Assembly: GCF_014397785.1 (NCBI RefSeq)
Contig: NZ_VZQQ01000048.1
Span: forward strand, 1-47,777
DNA from: Paraburkholderia podalyriae
Lineage (GTDB): Bacteria > Pseudomonadota > Gammaproteobacteria > Burkholderiales > Burkholderiaceae
Direction of reading: 5' to 3'
Length of the DNA: 47,777 nucleotides
The notes beneath the pieces were generated by a model. The model was not told where the DNA came from. It saw only the letters and a list, made by a program, of their open reading frames with translations, and ran no database searches. Each line of letters begins with the position of its first letter. The first letter of the stretch is position 1. A program made the position numbers and the translations under genes. This document shows, piece after piece, positions 32,102-40,890 of this stretch.

Positions 32102-33073
32102 GTGAAAGCAGTACGCGTAGTACCGACGCCGGACGGCGGCAAGATCGAGATCCAGGACATTCCCGTTCCGCAGGTCGGTGCTGGACAGGTGCTGGTCAAA
32201 GTGCGGGCGGCCGGCCTGAATCGTGGCGAGATCAACCAGGCTCGCGAGCTTCGCTCGGGCAACGTCATAACCGCGGGCGTGGAATTCGCCGGGGAAGTGG
32301 CCGAGGTCGGCGACGGCGTGAACGGCTGGCGCAAAGGCGACCGCGTGATGGGTCATGGCCGCAGCTGTCAGGCGGAATACGTGATCTCTGACCCGCTTGC
32401 GCTGATGCCCATTCCGCAGAACCTGTCGTGGATCGACGCGGCAGCATTCGCGAATGTTTTCGTCACGGCACATGATGCGGTCGTGACCAACGGTCAACTA
32501 CGCAAAGGCGAGTCGATCCTGATCAATGGCGCATCGGGCGGCGTAGCGATGGCTGCGATCCAGATCGCGTCGGTGCTCGGGGCGAAACCCGTAATCGCGA
32601 TGTCGCGCTCGGCTGCCAAGCTCGACAAGCTCGCGCGGTTCGGCGTTGACGTCGGTATCGATTCGTCGCGCGAGTCGCAGGTCGACGCCGTGATGGCCGC
32701 GACCGACAAACGCGGCGTCGACGTCATCATCGACACGGTGGGTGGCCCGGTCTTCGAAGCGAATATGGAATGCCTCGCGGTCAAGGGACGTCTCGTCAAT
32801 ATCGCGCGGCTCGGGTCCGCCACCGCCCAGATCGATCTGACCAAGCTGTGGCTCAAGCGTCTGAAGCTGATTGGCGTCACGTTCCGCACCCGTACCGAAC
32901 AGGAACGGCTCGAATGCATCCAGGCGTGCGCGCGCGACCTGCTGCCGTTTCTCGAGGCGGGACGCCTTGGATTGCCGATCGACCGGACATTTTCGATTGA
33001 CGCGATTGCCGACGCGCACGCCTACATGCAACTCGATCAGCACGTCGGCAAGATCGTGCTGACGGTGGCATGA
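32102..33073 (+). CDS. Zinc-independent MDR-family oxidoreductase (quinone reductase-like)
   Basis: A 323-residue NADPH-dependent protein of the medium-chain dehydrogenase/reductase superfamily. It has an N-terminal GroES-like domain (AGQVLVKVRAAGLNRGEIN) and a Rossmann domain with NGASGGVAMAAIQIA. The zinc ligands of alcohol dehydrogenases are absent, which points to the quinone oxidoreductase/enoyl reductase branch. The chosen start is GTG 32102 behind GGAGGAGA; the open frame back to 31901 overlaps protein B and is not used. It follows protein B by 41 bp in the rightward operon. Substrate unknown. Confidence 0.85.
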   Translation: MKAVRVVPTPDGGKIEIQDIPVPQVGAGQVLVKVRAAGLNRGEINQARELRSGNVITAGVEFAGEVAEVGDGVNGWRKGDRVMGHGRSCQAEYVISDPLALMPIPQNLSWIDAAAFANVFVTAHDAVVTNGQLRKGESILINGASGGVAMAAIQIASVLGAKPVIAMSRSAAKLDKLARFGVDVGIDSSRESQVDAVMAATDKRGVDVIIDTVGGPVFEANMECLAVKGRLVNIARLGSATAQIDLTKLWLKRLKLIGVTFRTRTEQERLECIQACARDLLPFLEAGRLGLPIDRTFSIDAIADAHAYMQLDQHVGKIVLTVA

Positions 33074-33112
33074 GAACCTCACATGAACAGCATCGCTAAA
33101 CAGGAGACGCAA

Positions 33113-33907
33113 ATGAGCATCCGCATTACTCCGCTGACTGGCTCGGTTGGAGCCCTGGTCGAAGGCATCAATCTGAACGAATCCGTCAGCCGCGATACGT
33201 TTGAGGTCCTGCATCGGGCATTCCTCGAACACTGCGTCCTCGTGTTCCGCGGCCAGAATCTGCAGCCGGCGGCGCACGTCGAATTCGCGAGGCTTTGGGG
33301 CAACCCGGCCCAGAGCAATCCGTTGGATCCGGCGGTGCCGGGCTACCCCGGTCTGATCCAGGTCACGAAAATCCCGAAAGAGACCGCGTCGACGGAAGCC
33401 TGGCATTCGGATTCGATCTACACCCCGGCACCGCCCAAAATCTCGATTCTTTCCGCGGTTGTGGTGCCGCATGGCGGCGACACGATGTGGTGCAACCAGT
33501 ACGTGTCGTACGACCGCCTGTCGCCGACCATGCAGCGCATGCTCGAGGGTCTGCGTGCACGGTTCACAGGGCTGCGTCTTGCACGCATGAGAGGGATCGA
33601 CAAAATTCCCACGGCCGTTCATCCGATCGTGCGCACCCATCCGGAAACGCACCGTAAGGCCCTATACGTCGGCCACCCCGAGACCGCGCAGCAGATCGAG
33701 GGCATGACGGTCGCCGAGAGCCGGCCGCTGCTCGACTTCCTGTACGAGCATTCGACGCCCCCCGACAACGTCTACCGCCACATGTGGCAAGCGGGCGACG
33801 TGGTGATGTGGGACAACCGCTGCACGATGCACTATGCCGTGCATGACTACGGCGAGGCAGAGCGCGTGTTGAACCGGATCACGCTCGAAGGGGAAGTGCC
33901 GATCTGA
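33113..33907 (+). CDS. TauD/TfdA-family 2-oxoglutarate-dependent dioxygenase
   Basis: A 264-residue Fe(II)/2-oxoglutarate dioxygenase. The facial triad begins with His98 and Asp100 in EAWHSDS, and the distal histidine lies in NRCTMHYAV. The 2-oxoglutarate-binding arginine is probably in RVLNRITL. Family members split taurine, alkyl sulfonates, 2,4-D or similar acids by hydroxylation next to the leaving group. ATG 33113 was chosen for AGGAGA five bases upstream; ATG 33083 has no such site. It is the last gene of the rightward operon, 39 bp after the MDR gene. Together with the UxaA/Ldh enzymes it suggests use of a substituted organic acid, but the substrate is not decidable. Confidence 0.88.
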   Translation: MSIRITPLTGSVGALVEGINLNESVSRDTFEVLHRAFLEHCVLVFRGQNLQPAAHVEFARLWGNPAQSNPLDPAVPGYPGLIQVTKIPKETASTEAWHSDSIYTPAPPKISILSAVVVPHGGDTMWCNQYVSYDRLSPTMQRMLEGLRARFTGLRLARMRGIDKIPTAVHPIVRTHPETHRKALYVGHPETAQQIEGMTVAESRPLLDFLYEHSTPPDNVYRHMWQAGDVVMWDNRCTMHYAVHDYGEAERVLNRITLEGEVPI

Positions 33908-33976
33908 CGCGCCTCGCTTCAGTCAACAGATGGTAGGGCGTCGCGGCGAATAGCTGCTGGCTGTGTCTTTTTATTG

Positions 33977-33995
33977 ATTGGTTCAGCGAACCAAT
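33977..33995. promoter_or_regulatory. Perfect inverted repeat upstream of the porin
   Basis: ATTGGTTC-AGC-GAACCAAT, eight pairs around three bases, 39 bp before the porin start. No T run follows on either strand, so it is more likely an operator or an mRNA leader hairpin than a terminator. It is unrelated to the CCTATATAG element. Confidence 0.5.
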
Positions 33996-34034
33996 TGCGA
34001 AGCAAAAGCATATTGGGCGGAAAGAGGGGATCAG

Positions 34035-35156
34035 ATGAAAAAGACAAAAATCGCAATGACGGCGGCGGCCGCGATCGCATCGGCGCCTGTATTTGCACAA
34101 AGCTCGGTCACGCTGTACGGGATCGTGGATACAGGCATCGAGTTTTTCACGCATGCCACACCGACCGGCGGCTCCGTTGCGCGCATGCCAGTGATCGGCG
34201 GAGGGGACGTGCCGTCGCGCTGGGGGATCCGGGGCACGGAGGACCTGGGTGGCGGACTGAAAACGGTCTTTACACTGGAAAGCGGCTTTTCCGCGTCGAA
34301 CGGTGCGCTCCAGCAGGGCGGACGTCTGTTCGGCCGGCAGGCTTATGTCGGCTTGAGCGGCCCTTGGGGGCAACTCACGTTTGGCCGGCAGTACAGCATG
34401 ACGAACTGGGGGATGGTTGAATCGAACATCATCGGCTCGGGGGGATTCGGCGGCCTTGCGTCGTTCGATCCTTTTCTGCTCGCTGCGCGCTTCGATAACG
34501 ACGTGGTGTACATGGGCACGTTTTACGGCGTGACGGTCGGAGCAAGCTACTCGTTCGGCCGCGATTCGAGTGCGGCGGCAAATTGCCCAGGCCAGTCCGG
34601 TAACGACTTCCTCGCCTGTCGCGCCGTGACCGGCATGCTCAAGTATGAAGGTAATGCCTGGGGCGTGGCCGCCACCTATGACGAACAGCGCGGCGGTGCA
34701 GGCGCGACGCCGGTCACTGTCGTCCCGGGTGCGCCGGGTGTTGCCTTCACGAAGTCCGGCGATACCGACCGACGTTATCAACTGGCCGCGCACGTCGACA
34801 TCAAGTCGGTGCGGGTAGGCGCGGGATGGCTGCACAGGGTGGTGGAGGGCGACGTACGGTCGGCCAAAGTCGATATCGGGTACCTCGGTGCATCGGTGCC
34901 GTACGGCGCATGGATCTTCGATGCGCAGGTCGCGCATATCAATAACGGCGACTTCGACGCCAACGGCACGATGGGCACATTGCGGGCGAACTACAACTTG
35001 AGCAAGCGCACCGCGCTTTACGGTGTATTCGCCTACATGAAGAACAGCGGCAAACAGGGCATCTACTCGGTGTCGGCTTCCAGTGCGGTGCCGGCGGCTC
35101 CGCATCCCGGTTCGAATCAGCTGGGCGCGGAGATCGGCATTCGTCATCTTTTCTGA
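34035..35156 (+). CDS. Gram-negative general porin (OmpC-like, beta-proteobacterial type)
   Basis: A 373-residue outer-membrane porin. Residues 1-20 (MKKTKIAMTAAAAIASAPVF, then AQ) form a signal peptide. The mature start SSVTLYGIVDTGIEF is the hallmark of Burkholderiales trimeric porins, as are the GSRWG-like segment (VPSRWGIRGTEDLGGGLK) and the terminal phenylalanine (IGIRHLF). ATG 34035 follows GAGGGGATC; the open frame back to 33978 would put the signal peptide inside the protein. It stands just after the dioxygenase gene in the same direction and may be the entry route for the island substrate. Confidence 0.93.
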   Translation: MKKTKIAMTAAAAIASAPVFAQSSVTLYGIVDTGIEFFTHATPTGGSVARMPVIGGGDVPSRWGIRGTEDLGGGLKTVFTLESGFSASNGALQQGGRLFGRQAYVGLSGPWGQLTFGRQYSMTNWGMVESNIIGSGGFGGLASFDPFLLAARFDNDVVYMGTFYGVTVGASYSFGRDSSAAANCPGQSGNDFLACRAVTGMLKYEGNAWGVAATYDEQRGGAGATPVTVVPGAPGVAFTKSGDTDRRYQLAAHVDIKSVRVGAGWLHRVVEGDVRSAKVDIGYLGASVPYGAWIFDAQVAHINNGDFDANGTMGTLRANYNLSKRTALYGVFAYMKNSGKQGIYSVSASSAVPAAPHPGSNQLGAEIGIRHLF

Positions 35157-35335
35157 TCGAAGCGTCGGCGCGGTCACGTCGCACAGCGCGAGTGCGTGCA
35201 GCGAACGGTGATTGGTCGCGTTTCGACAAACATCGCGGATACGGGCGAGCGACGGTCGCGAAGGCGGCGGCCGTCCGGTTCGTCCACCAGATTGAAAAAC
35301 GCTTTCGCGCAGACATGCGTAATGTGAGGTTGTAA

Positions 35336-36481
35336 ATGGAGATTGGAATACCCGCAGAGGCGAAAGGCCGGAAGGCACTGGTCGCCGCGACGCCCGAGAC
35401 GGTCAAGACGCTCGTCGCCCAGGGGCACGGGGTCACTGTCGAGGCGGGAGCCGGCGAGTGTGCCCACTACACCGACGACGCGTATCGAAACGCTGGCGCA
35501 CAGATTGGCGATGCGGCAGCGGCCTTCGGCGCGCAGATCGTCCTGAAGGTCGCCTCGCCAACTGCCGACGAGTTGCCGCTGATGAAACGCGGTGCCGTGC
35601 TGGCCGGCATGCTCGATCCCTTCAACGCTGAGAACGCGCAGCGCCTTGCCGCTGCCGGTGTGACCGCGTTCGCGCTGGAAGCCGCGCCGCGCTCGACGCG
35701 CGCACAGAGTCTCGACGTGCTTTCGTCGCAGGCCAACATCGCAGGCTACAAGGCTGTGCTGATTGCGGCGCATCACTATCCGCGGTTTATGCCGATGCTG
35801 ATGACGGCGGCGGGCACCGTCAAGGCGGCGCGCGTGCTGGTGCTTGGCGCGGGCGTCGCGGGCCTGCAGGCGATCGCGACCGCCAAGCGCCTGGGCGCCG
35901 TGATCGAGGCATCCGACGTGCGTCCCGCTGTCAAGGAGCAGATCGAATCGCTCGGTGCGAAGTTCCTCAACGTCGCTTACGAGACCGAAGAAGAGCGCGA
36001 AGCTGCGCAGGGTGTCGGCGGCTATGCGCGGCCAATGCCGGCGAGTTGGCTGCAACGCCAGGCGGCGCTCGTTCACGAGCGCGCGAAGCAGGCGGATGTG
36101 ATCATCACGACCGCGCTGATTCCGGGCCGGGCCGCGCCGACGCTGATCTCCGCCGAAACGGTGCAGGCGATGAAGGCGGGCTCGGTGATCGTCGATCTCG
36201 CAGCGGGACGTGGTCCCGTCGTCAATGGGCACCTTGGCGGCAACTGCCCACTCACCGAACGGGACAAGGTCATCGTCACGGAGAACGGCGTGCAGATCGT
36301 CGGCTACACGAACCTCGCGTCGATGGTGCCGTCCGACGCGTCGGCGCTCTACGCGCGCAACCTGCTCGACTTCCTGAAGCTGATCATCACGAAGGAAGGC
36401 GCGCTCAATATCGATCTCGCGGACGACATCGTCGCGGCCACGCTGCTGGCCCGCGACGGTGAAGTTACGCGCAAGGCTTAA
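35336..36481 (+). CDS. pntA: NAD(P) transhydrogenase subunit alpha, part 1 (NAD-binding)
   Basis: A 381-residue Re/Si-specific transhydrogenase domain I protein that binds NAD(H). It starts with MEIGIPAEAKGRKALVAATP, has the Rossmann motif VLVLGAGVAGLQAIATAKRLG and the domain-I signature ITTALIPGRAAPTLI. The membrane helices are encoded separately by the next gene, as in the three-subunit form found in many alpha- and beta-proteobacteria. GAGGTTG precedes the start. With the next two genes it forms a proton-driven NADH to NADPH pump, useful for supplying NADPH to reductive steps. Confidence 0.93.
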   Translation: MEIGIPAEAKGRKALVAATPETVKTLVAQGHGVTVEAGAGECAHYTDDAYRNAGAQIGDAAAAFGAQIVLKVASPTADELPLMKRGAVLAGMLDPFNAENAQRLAAAGVTAFALEAAPRSTRAQSLDVLSSQANIAGYKAVLIAAHHYPRFMPMLMTAAGTVKAARVLVLGAGVAGLQAIATAKRLGAVIEASDVRPAVKEQIESLGAKFLNVAYETEEEREAAQGVGGYARPMPASWLQRQAALVHERAKQADVIITTALIPGRAAPTLISAETVQAMKAGSVIVDLAAGRGPVVNGHLGGNCPLTERDKVIVTENGVQIVGYTNLASMVPSDASALYARNLLDFLKLIITKEGALNIDLADDIVAATLLARDGEVTRKA

Positions 36482-36494
36482 GAGGAGACGGGTG

Positions 36495-36830
36495 ATGGAA
36501 GTCATCAACCACACCGTGATCAATCTGATCATTTTCGTGCTGGCGATTTACGTCGGCTACCACGTTGTCTGGAACGTCACGCCGGCGCTGCATACGCCGC
36601 TAATGGCCGTGACCAATGCGATTTCGGCGATCGTCATTGTCGGCGCGATGCTGGCGGCGGGACTGACCGTCGGCAGCGCGGGCAAGCTGTTCGGCACCGT
36701 CGCCGTCGCGCTCGCTGCCGTCAACGTATTCGGCGGCTTTCTCGTCACGAGGCGAATGCTGGAGATGTTCAGGAAGAAAGAGCCGAAGAAGATGGCCGGC
36801 CATCGAATCGCCGCAAAGGAGGGTGTGTAA
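36495..36830 (+). CDS. NAD(P) transhydrogenase subunit alpha, part 2 (membrane)
   Basis: A 111-residue protein with three to four hydrophobic helices (for example VINLIIFVLAIYVGYHVVW and AISAIVIVGAMLAAG) and a basic tail, matching the PntA C-terminal membrane domain. It contributes to the proton channel. ATG 36495 lies behind GAGGAGACGG, 13 bases after the part-1 stop; the open frame back to 36459 overlaps pntA. The beta-subunit start directly abuts its stop (TAAATG). Confidence 0.9.
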   Translation: MEVINHTVINLIIFVLAIYVGYHVVWNVTPALHTPLMAVTNAISAIVIVGAMLAAGLTVGSAGKLFGTVAVALAAVNVFGGFLVTRRMLEMFRKKEPKKMAGHRIAAKEGV

Positions 36831-38282
36831 ATGAGCACGAACGTCGTTACGCTGCTGTATCTCATTGCGTCGGTGTGCTTCATCCAGGCGCTCAAAGGGC
36901 TGTCCAATCCGAAGAGTGCGCGCGCCGGTAACGTGTTCGGCATGGCCGGCATGACCATCGCGATTCTCACGACGATCGCGTTGATCGCGCAGCAGGCGGC
37001 GGCGCTGAAATGGAACCTTGCGCTCGGCCTGTCGCTGGTGTCTGTCGCACTGATTGTCGGCGGCGCGATCGGTTCATTCGTCGCGGCGCGCGTCGAGATG
37101 ACGAAGATGCCCGAACTGGTCGCGGCGATGCACTCGCTGATTGGTCTCGCCGCTGTCTGCATCGCCTATGCGGTCGTGTCGGAGCCGGCCGCGTTCGGGC
37201 TTGGCGCTGAAGAGGGCATGCCCGGCTTCCTGCCTTACGGCAATCGCATCGAGCTGTTCATCGGCACGTTCGTCGGCGCGATCACGTTCTCCGGTTCAGT
37301 GATCGCGTTCGGCAAGCTGTCGGGCAAGTACAAGTTCCGGTTGTTTCAGGGCGCGCCGGTCGTCTACGGCGGCCAGCATCTGATCAACCTGATGCTCGCG
37401 CTCGCGATGTTCGGCTTCGGCATCCTGTTCTTCCTCACGCAGTCGTGGCTGCCGTTCATCATCATGACGACCATCGCGTTCGTGCTCGGCGTGCTGATCA
37501 TCATCCCGATCGGCGGCGCGGACATGCCGGTCGTCGTGTCGATGCTGAACTCGTACTCAGGCTGGGCGGCGGCGGGTATCGGCTTCTCGCTGAACAATCC
37601 GATGCTGATCATCGCCGGCTCGCTGGTCGGTTCGTCGGGTGCGATCCTGTCGTACATCATGTGCCGGGCGATGAACCGCTCGTTCTTCAACGTGTTGCTG
37701 GGCGGCTTCGGCAATACACCTGGCGCGGCGGCGGCTGGTGGCACGGCGGAACAGCGTCCGGTGAAATCCGGTTCGGCGGACGATGCGTCGTTCATGCTCG
37801 GCAACGCCGAGACCGTGGTGATCGTGCCGGGCTACGGGCTGGCGGTGGCGCGTGCGCAGCATGCGTTGAAGGAACTGACTGACAAGCTGATCGAGAAGGG
37901 CATCGAAGTGAAGTACGCGATTCACCCGGTGGCGGGCCGCATGCCGGGTCACATGAACGTGTTGCTCGCCGAGGCGGAAGTGCCGTACGACATGGTGTTC
38001 GAAATGGAGGACATCAACGGGGAGTTCGGCCAGGTCGACGTGGTGCTGGTGCTTGGCGCGAACGACGTGGTGAATCCGGCCGCGAAGAACGATCCGCAGT
38101 CGCCGATCGCCGGCATGCCGATTATCGAGGCGTACAAGGCGCGCACGGTGATCGTCAACAAGCGTTCGATGGCGGCGGGCTATGCGGGGCTCGACAACGA
38201 CCTGTTCTACATGGACAAGACGATGATGGTGTTCGGCGATGCGAAGAAGGTCATCGAGGACATGGTGAAGGCAGCTGCGTAA
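36831..38282 (+). CDS. pntB: NAD(P) transhydrogenase subunit beta
   Basis: A 483-residue inner-membrane protein with about nine N-terminal helices followed by the soluble NADP(H)-binding domain III (about residues 300-483). Domain III shows VIVPGYGLAVARAQHAL, HPVAGRMPGHMNVLLAEA and the NADP loop KRSMAAGYAGLDNDLF. It completes the transhydrogenase with the two genes before it. The start immediately follows the previous stop, so the three genes are one translationally linked unit. Confidence 0.95.
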   Translation: MSTNVVTLLYLIASVCFIQALKGLSNPKSARAGNVFGMAGMTIAILTTIALIAQQAAALKWNLALGLSLVSVALIVGGAIGSFVAARVEMTKMPELVAAMHSLIGLAAVCIAYAVVSEPAAFGLGAEEGMPGFLPYGNRIELFIGTFVGAITFSGSVIAFGKLSGKYKFRLFQGAPVVYGGQHLINLMLALAMFGFGILFFLTQSWLPFIIMTTIAFVLGVLIIIPIGGADMPVVVSMLNSYSGWAAAGIGFSLNNPMLIIAGSLVGSSGAILSYIMCRAMNRSFFNVLLGGFGNTPGAAAAGGTAEQRPVKSGSADDASFMLGNAETVVIVPGYGLAVARAQHALKELTDKLIEKGIEVKYAIHPVAGRMPGHMNVLLAEAEVPYDMVFEMEDINGEFGQVDVVLVLGANDVVNPAAKNDPQSPIAGMPIIEAYKARTVIVNKRSMAAGYAGLDNDLFYMDKTMMVFGDAKKVIEDMVKAAA

Positions 38283-38320
38283 GAGCGCGCGGTCACCGCA
38301 GAACTCAGACGAGAGGATGT

Positions 38321-38995
38321 ATGGCGGAACTCTATCTGGTCCGGCACGGGCAGGCGTCGTTCGGTAGTGGCAACTACGACCAGCTTTCCGAAGTCGGCGA
38401 GCGCCAGGCCGTGTGGCTCGGCGAATATTTTTCGCAACAGGACGCGATTTTCGACCGCGTGATCACGGGCACGATGCGTCGGCACAGACAGACCCTCGAC
38501 GCGATCATTCAGGGCCTTGGCCGCACCGTGACGCATATCGAGCAGCATGCCGGACTGGACGAGTACGACTTTCATGCACTGTTCGAAGCACTGGGCCCGC
38601 AGCACGGGGCGCTGAAGGCCTTGCGGCATGGGTCGAAAGACGACTTCTTCAAGGGACTGCGGCAGGTGCTTCAGCTGTGGTCGGAAGACGGCATCGACGG
38701 ACCCATTCCCGAAGCATGGGCGAGCTTTCAGCGTCGCGTGTCGGAGGCAAGGCGCGCTATTCAGGACGGTCCCGGAAAGCGCGTGCTGGCGGTGACCTCG
38801 GGCGGCGTGATGGCCGTCATGGCGCAGCAGGTGTTGAGGTCGCCGGCCGACACGGCCATCGCGCTGAACATGCAGATTAGCAACAGCAGCTTTTGCCGTT
38901 TCTTCTTTAACGAACGTGCATGGCAGCTTGGCAGCTTCAATTGCGATCCGCATCTCGATCGCGTCGACCGCCGACGCTATCAGACGTACGCGTAA
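38321..38995 (+). CDS. Histidine phosphatase (phosphoglycerate mutase-like)
   Basis: A 224-residue phosphatase of histidine phosphatase branch 1. The phosphohistidine motif is LVRHGQAS, with His9 as nucleophile flanked by Arg8; a second RHG-type arginine lies in ITGTMRRHRQT, and the late histidine expected of the family is replaced or shifted (AVTSGGVMAVM). AGAGGATGT precedes the start. It heads the run with the APH-like kinase, SDR and acyl-CoA dehydrogenase. A phosphatase next to a small-molecule kinase suggests a phosphorylated intermediate in that pathway, but its substrate is unknown. Confidence 0.82.
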   Translation: MAELYLVRHGQASFGSGNYDQLSEVGERQAVWLGEYFSQQDAIFDRVITGTMRRHRQTLDAIIQGLGRTVTHIEQHAGLDEYDFHALFEALGPQHGALKALRHGSKDDFFKGLRQVLQLWSEDGIDGPIPEAWASFQRRVSEARRAIQDGPGKRVLAVTSGGVMAVMAQQVLRSPADTAIALNMQISNSSFCRFFFNERAWQLGSFNCDPHLDRVDRRRYQTYA

Positions 38996-39012
38996 CGACA
39001 GGAGATGATTGA

Positions 39013-40047
39013 ATGACAACTACGGATACCACTGATATCGATATCGGCGCACTCGCGCCGTATCTGGAGCGGTCGATTCGGGGCTTTAGCGGGCCTGCGT
39101 CCGCGCACAAATTCACCGGCGGTCAATCGAACCCGACCTTTCTGCTCAAGGCCGCAAGTGGCAACTATGTATTGCGTAGACAACCGTCGGGACCACTCCT
39201 GAAGTCGGCTCACGCGGTGGATCGCGAGTTTCGCGTGCTGGACGCGCTCGCCGCGACGGACGTGCCGGTCGCTCGCGCGTATCACCTGTGCGAAGACAAG
39301 GACGTGATCGGCACGATGTTCTATGTGATGAGCTTCGAAGAGGGACGTATTTTCTGGAATCCGGCGTTGCCCGAGATCGCTCGCGAACAGCGGCGGGACT
39401 ACTACGACGCGATCGTTCGCGCGATGGCGACGCTTCACGACGTGGATATCGACGTCGTGGGTCTGACCGATTATGGCCGCGCGGGCAATTACTTCGAGCG
39501 ACAGATCGGGCTCTGGACACGGCAGTACCGCGCCGCCGAGACAGAACGCATAGACGCGATGGAGGCCCTGATCAAGTGGTTGCCTGTTCATTGCCCCGTG
39601 CAACAGGGTGCGCCTTCTCTCGTGCATGGCGATTTTCGCATCGACAACCTCATCTTTGATCCGCACGAATGCCGTATCAAGGCATTGCTCGACTGGGAGC
39701 TGTCGACGTTGGGCCACCCGCTGGCCGACCTCGCCTATTTTTGCATGTGCCTCCGGCTTCCCGCGAACGGCCCGATCGTCGGGCTTCAAGGCAAGAACAG
39801 AGCCGCGCTGGGCCTGCCGGGTGAAAAGGAAATCGTTGCCCGATATTGCGAACTGCGTGGCATCCCGGTGATTTACGGCTGGTCCTTCTATGTCGCGATG
39901 AGTTTCTTCCGGCTAGCCGCCATCGTGCAAGGGGTCAAAAAGCGTGCGTTGGACGGCAATGCGTCGCATGCAAACGCGCAAGAAGTCGGGGCGATGGCGC
40001 AGACGCTGGCGCGTATGGCGCTAGACGTCCTCGAGGAACAAGACTGA
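39013..40047 (+). CDS. APH-like phosphotransferase (ACAD10/LvaA type)
   Basis: A 344-residue kinase-fold protein of the aminoglycoside phosphotransferase family, in the branch fused or linked to acyl-CoA dehydrogenases. The P-loop-like FTGGQSNPTFLLKA is near the N-terminus. The catalytic motif is HGDFRIDN, with His205, Asp207 and Asn212, and the metal-binding Asp227 lies in LLDWELSTLG. Characterised relatives (ACAD10/11 N-domain, LvaA of levulinate catabolism) phosphorylate the 4-hydroxyl of 4-hydroxyacyl-CoA. The position between the phosphatase and the SDR/acyl-CoA dehydrogenase genes supports that role. AGGAGATGA precedes the start. Confidence 0.85.
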   Translation: MTTTDTTDIDIGALAPYLERSIRGFSGPASAHKFTGGQSNPTFLLKAASGNYVLRRQPSGPLLKSAHAVDREFRVLDALAATDVPVARAYHLCEDKDVIGTMFYVMSFEEGRIFWNPALPEIAREQRRDYYDAIVRAMATLHDVDIDVVGLTDYGRAGNYFERQIGLWTRQYRAAETERIDAMEALIKWLPVHCPVQQGAPSLVHGDFRIDNLIFDPHECRIKALLDWELSTLGHPLADLAYFCMCLRLPANGPIVGLQGKNRAALGLPGEKEIVARYCELRGIPVIYGWSFYVAMSFFRLAAIVQGVKKRALDGNASHANAQEVGAMAQTLARMALDVLEEQD

Positions 40048-40103
40048 TCCGTCAGCTCGATGACGGACCGCCGGATCCATTCATTTAAAGAGTAACCATC
40101 AAC

Positions 40104-40868
40104 ATGAGCACTAATCTCTTCAATCTGACCGGCAAGGTCGCACTCGTCACCGGTGCAAGTAGGGGAATCGGTGAAGAGATAGCCAGCCTGCTTGCTCAAC
40201 AGGGCGCGCATGTCATCGTGACGAGCCGCAAGCTGGAAGACTGCGAAGCCGTATGCAGGCGCATTCGCGAAGACGGTGGAAGTGCGGAGGCAATAGCCTG
40301 CCACGTCGGGCGCATGGACGACATCGCAAAAACCTTCGCTCATATCCGGGCAGTCCACCCGCGGCTGGACATTCTGGTCAACAACGCGGCGGCGAACCCC
40401 TATTTCGGCCACATACTCGACACGGATCTCGCGGCATTCGACAAGACCGTGGAGGTCAATATTCGCGGCTACTTCTTCATGTCGGTAGAAGCTGGACGGA
40501 TGATGCGGGAACAGGGCGGCGGCGCGATCGTCAACACGGCGTCGATCAATGCATTGCAGCCGGGGGACATGCAGGGCATTTATTCGGTCAGCAAGGCGGC
40601 CGTCGTCAACATGACGAAAGCATTCGCGAAAGAATGCGGACCCTTCGGCATACGCGTGAATGCGCTCCTTCCAGGTTTGACCAGAACGAAGTTCGCCGGC
40701 GCACTGTTCGAAACGAAATCGATTTACGACGAATGGATGGGGCGCATTCCTTTGCGTCGCCACGCTGAACCGCGCGAGATGGCGGGCACCGTGCTCTACC
40801 TCGTGTCCGACGCCGCGAGTTACACGAACGGCGAATGCATCGTCGTCGACGGTGGATTGACCCTCTGA
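40104..40868 (+). CDS. Short-chain dehydrogenase/reductase
   Basis: A 254-residue classical SDR. The NAD(P) motif is TGASRGIGEE near residue 14, NNAA follows, and the catalytic pair is Tyr160 and Lys164 in YSVSKAA. An acidic or arginine cofactor determinant (TSRKLED) after strand 2 slightly favours NADP. Levulinate and 4-hydroxyacid clusters carry an SDR in this position (LvaD), which fits oxidation or reduction of a hydroxyacyl-CoA. It lies 56 bp after the kinase gene and 22 bp before the acyl-CoA dehydrogenase gene. Confidence 0.87.
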   Translation: MSTNLFNLTGKVALVTGASRGIGEEIASLLAQQGAHVIVTSRKLEDCEAVCRRIREDGGSAEAIACHVGRMDDIAKTFAHIRAVHPRLDILVNNAAANPYFGHILDTDLAAFDKTVEVNIRGYFFMSVEAGRMMREQGGGAIVNTASINALQPGDMQGIYSVSKAAVVNMTKAFAKECGPFGIRVNALLPGLTRTKFAGALFETKSIYDEWMGRIPLRRHAEPREMAGTVLYLVSDAASYTNGECIVVDGGLTL

Positions 40869-40890
40869 CGCCCGCAATAACGGAGACATC

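Noticed and set aside
33925..33976. Terminator after the dioxygenase gene
   Set aside because: A weak GCGGC/GCTGC stem is present, but the T run is more than ten bases away from it.
33879..35378. 499-codon open frame on the minus strand
   Set aside because: Covers the porin, which has a signal peptide and C-terminal Phe on the plus strand; composition is Arg/His/Ala-rich like other shadows.
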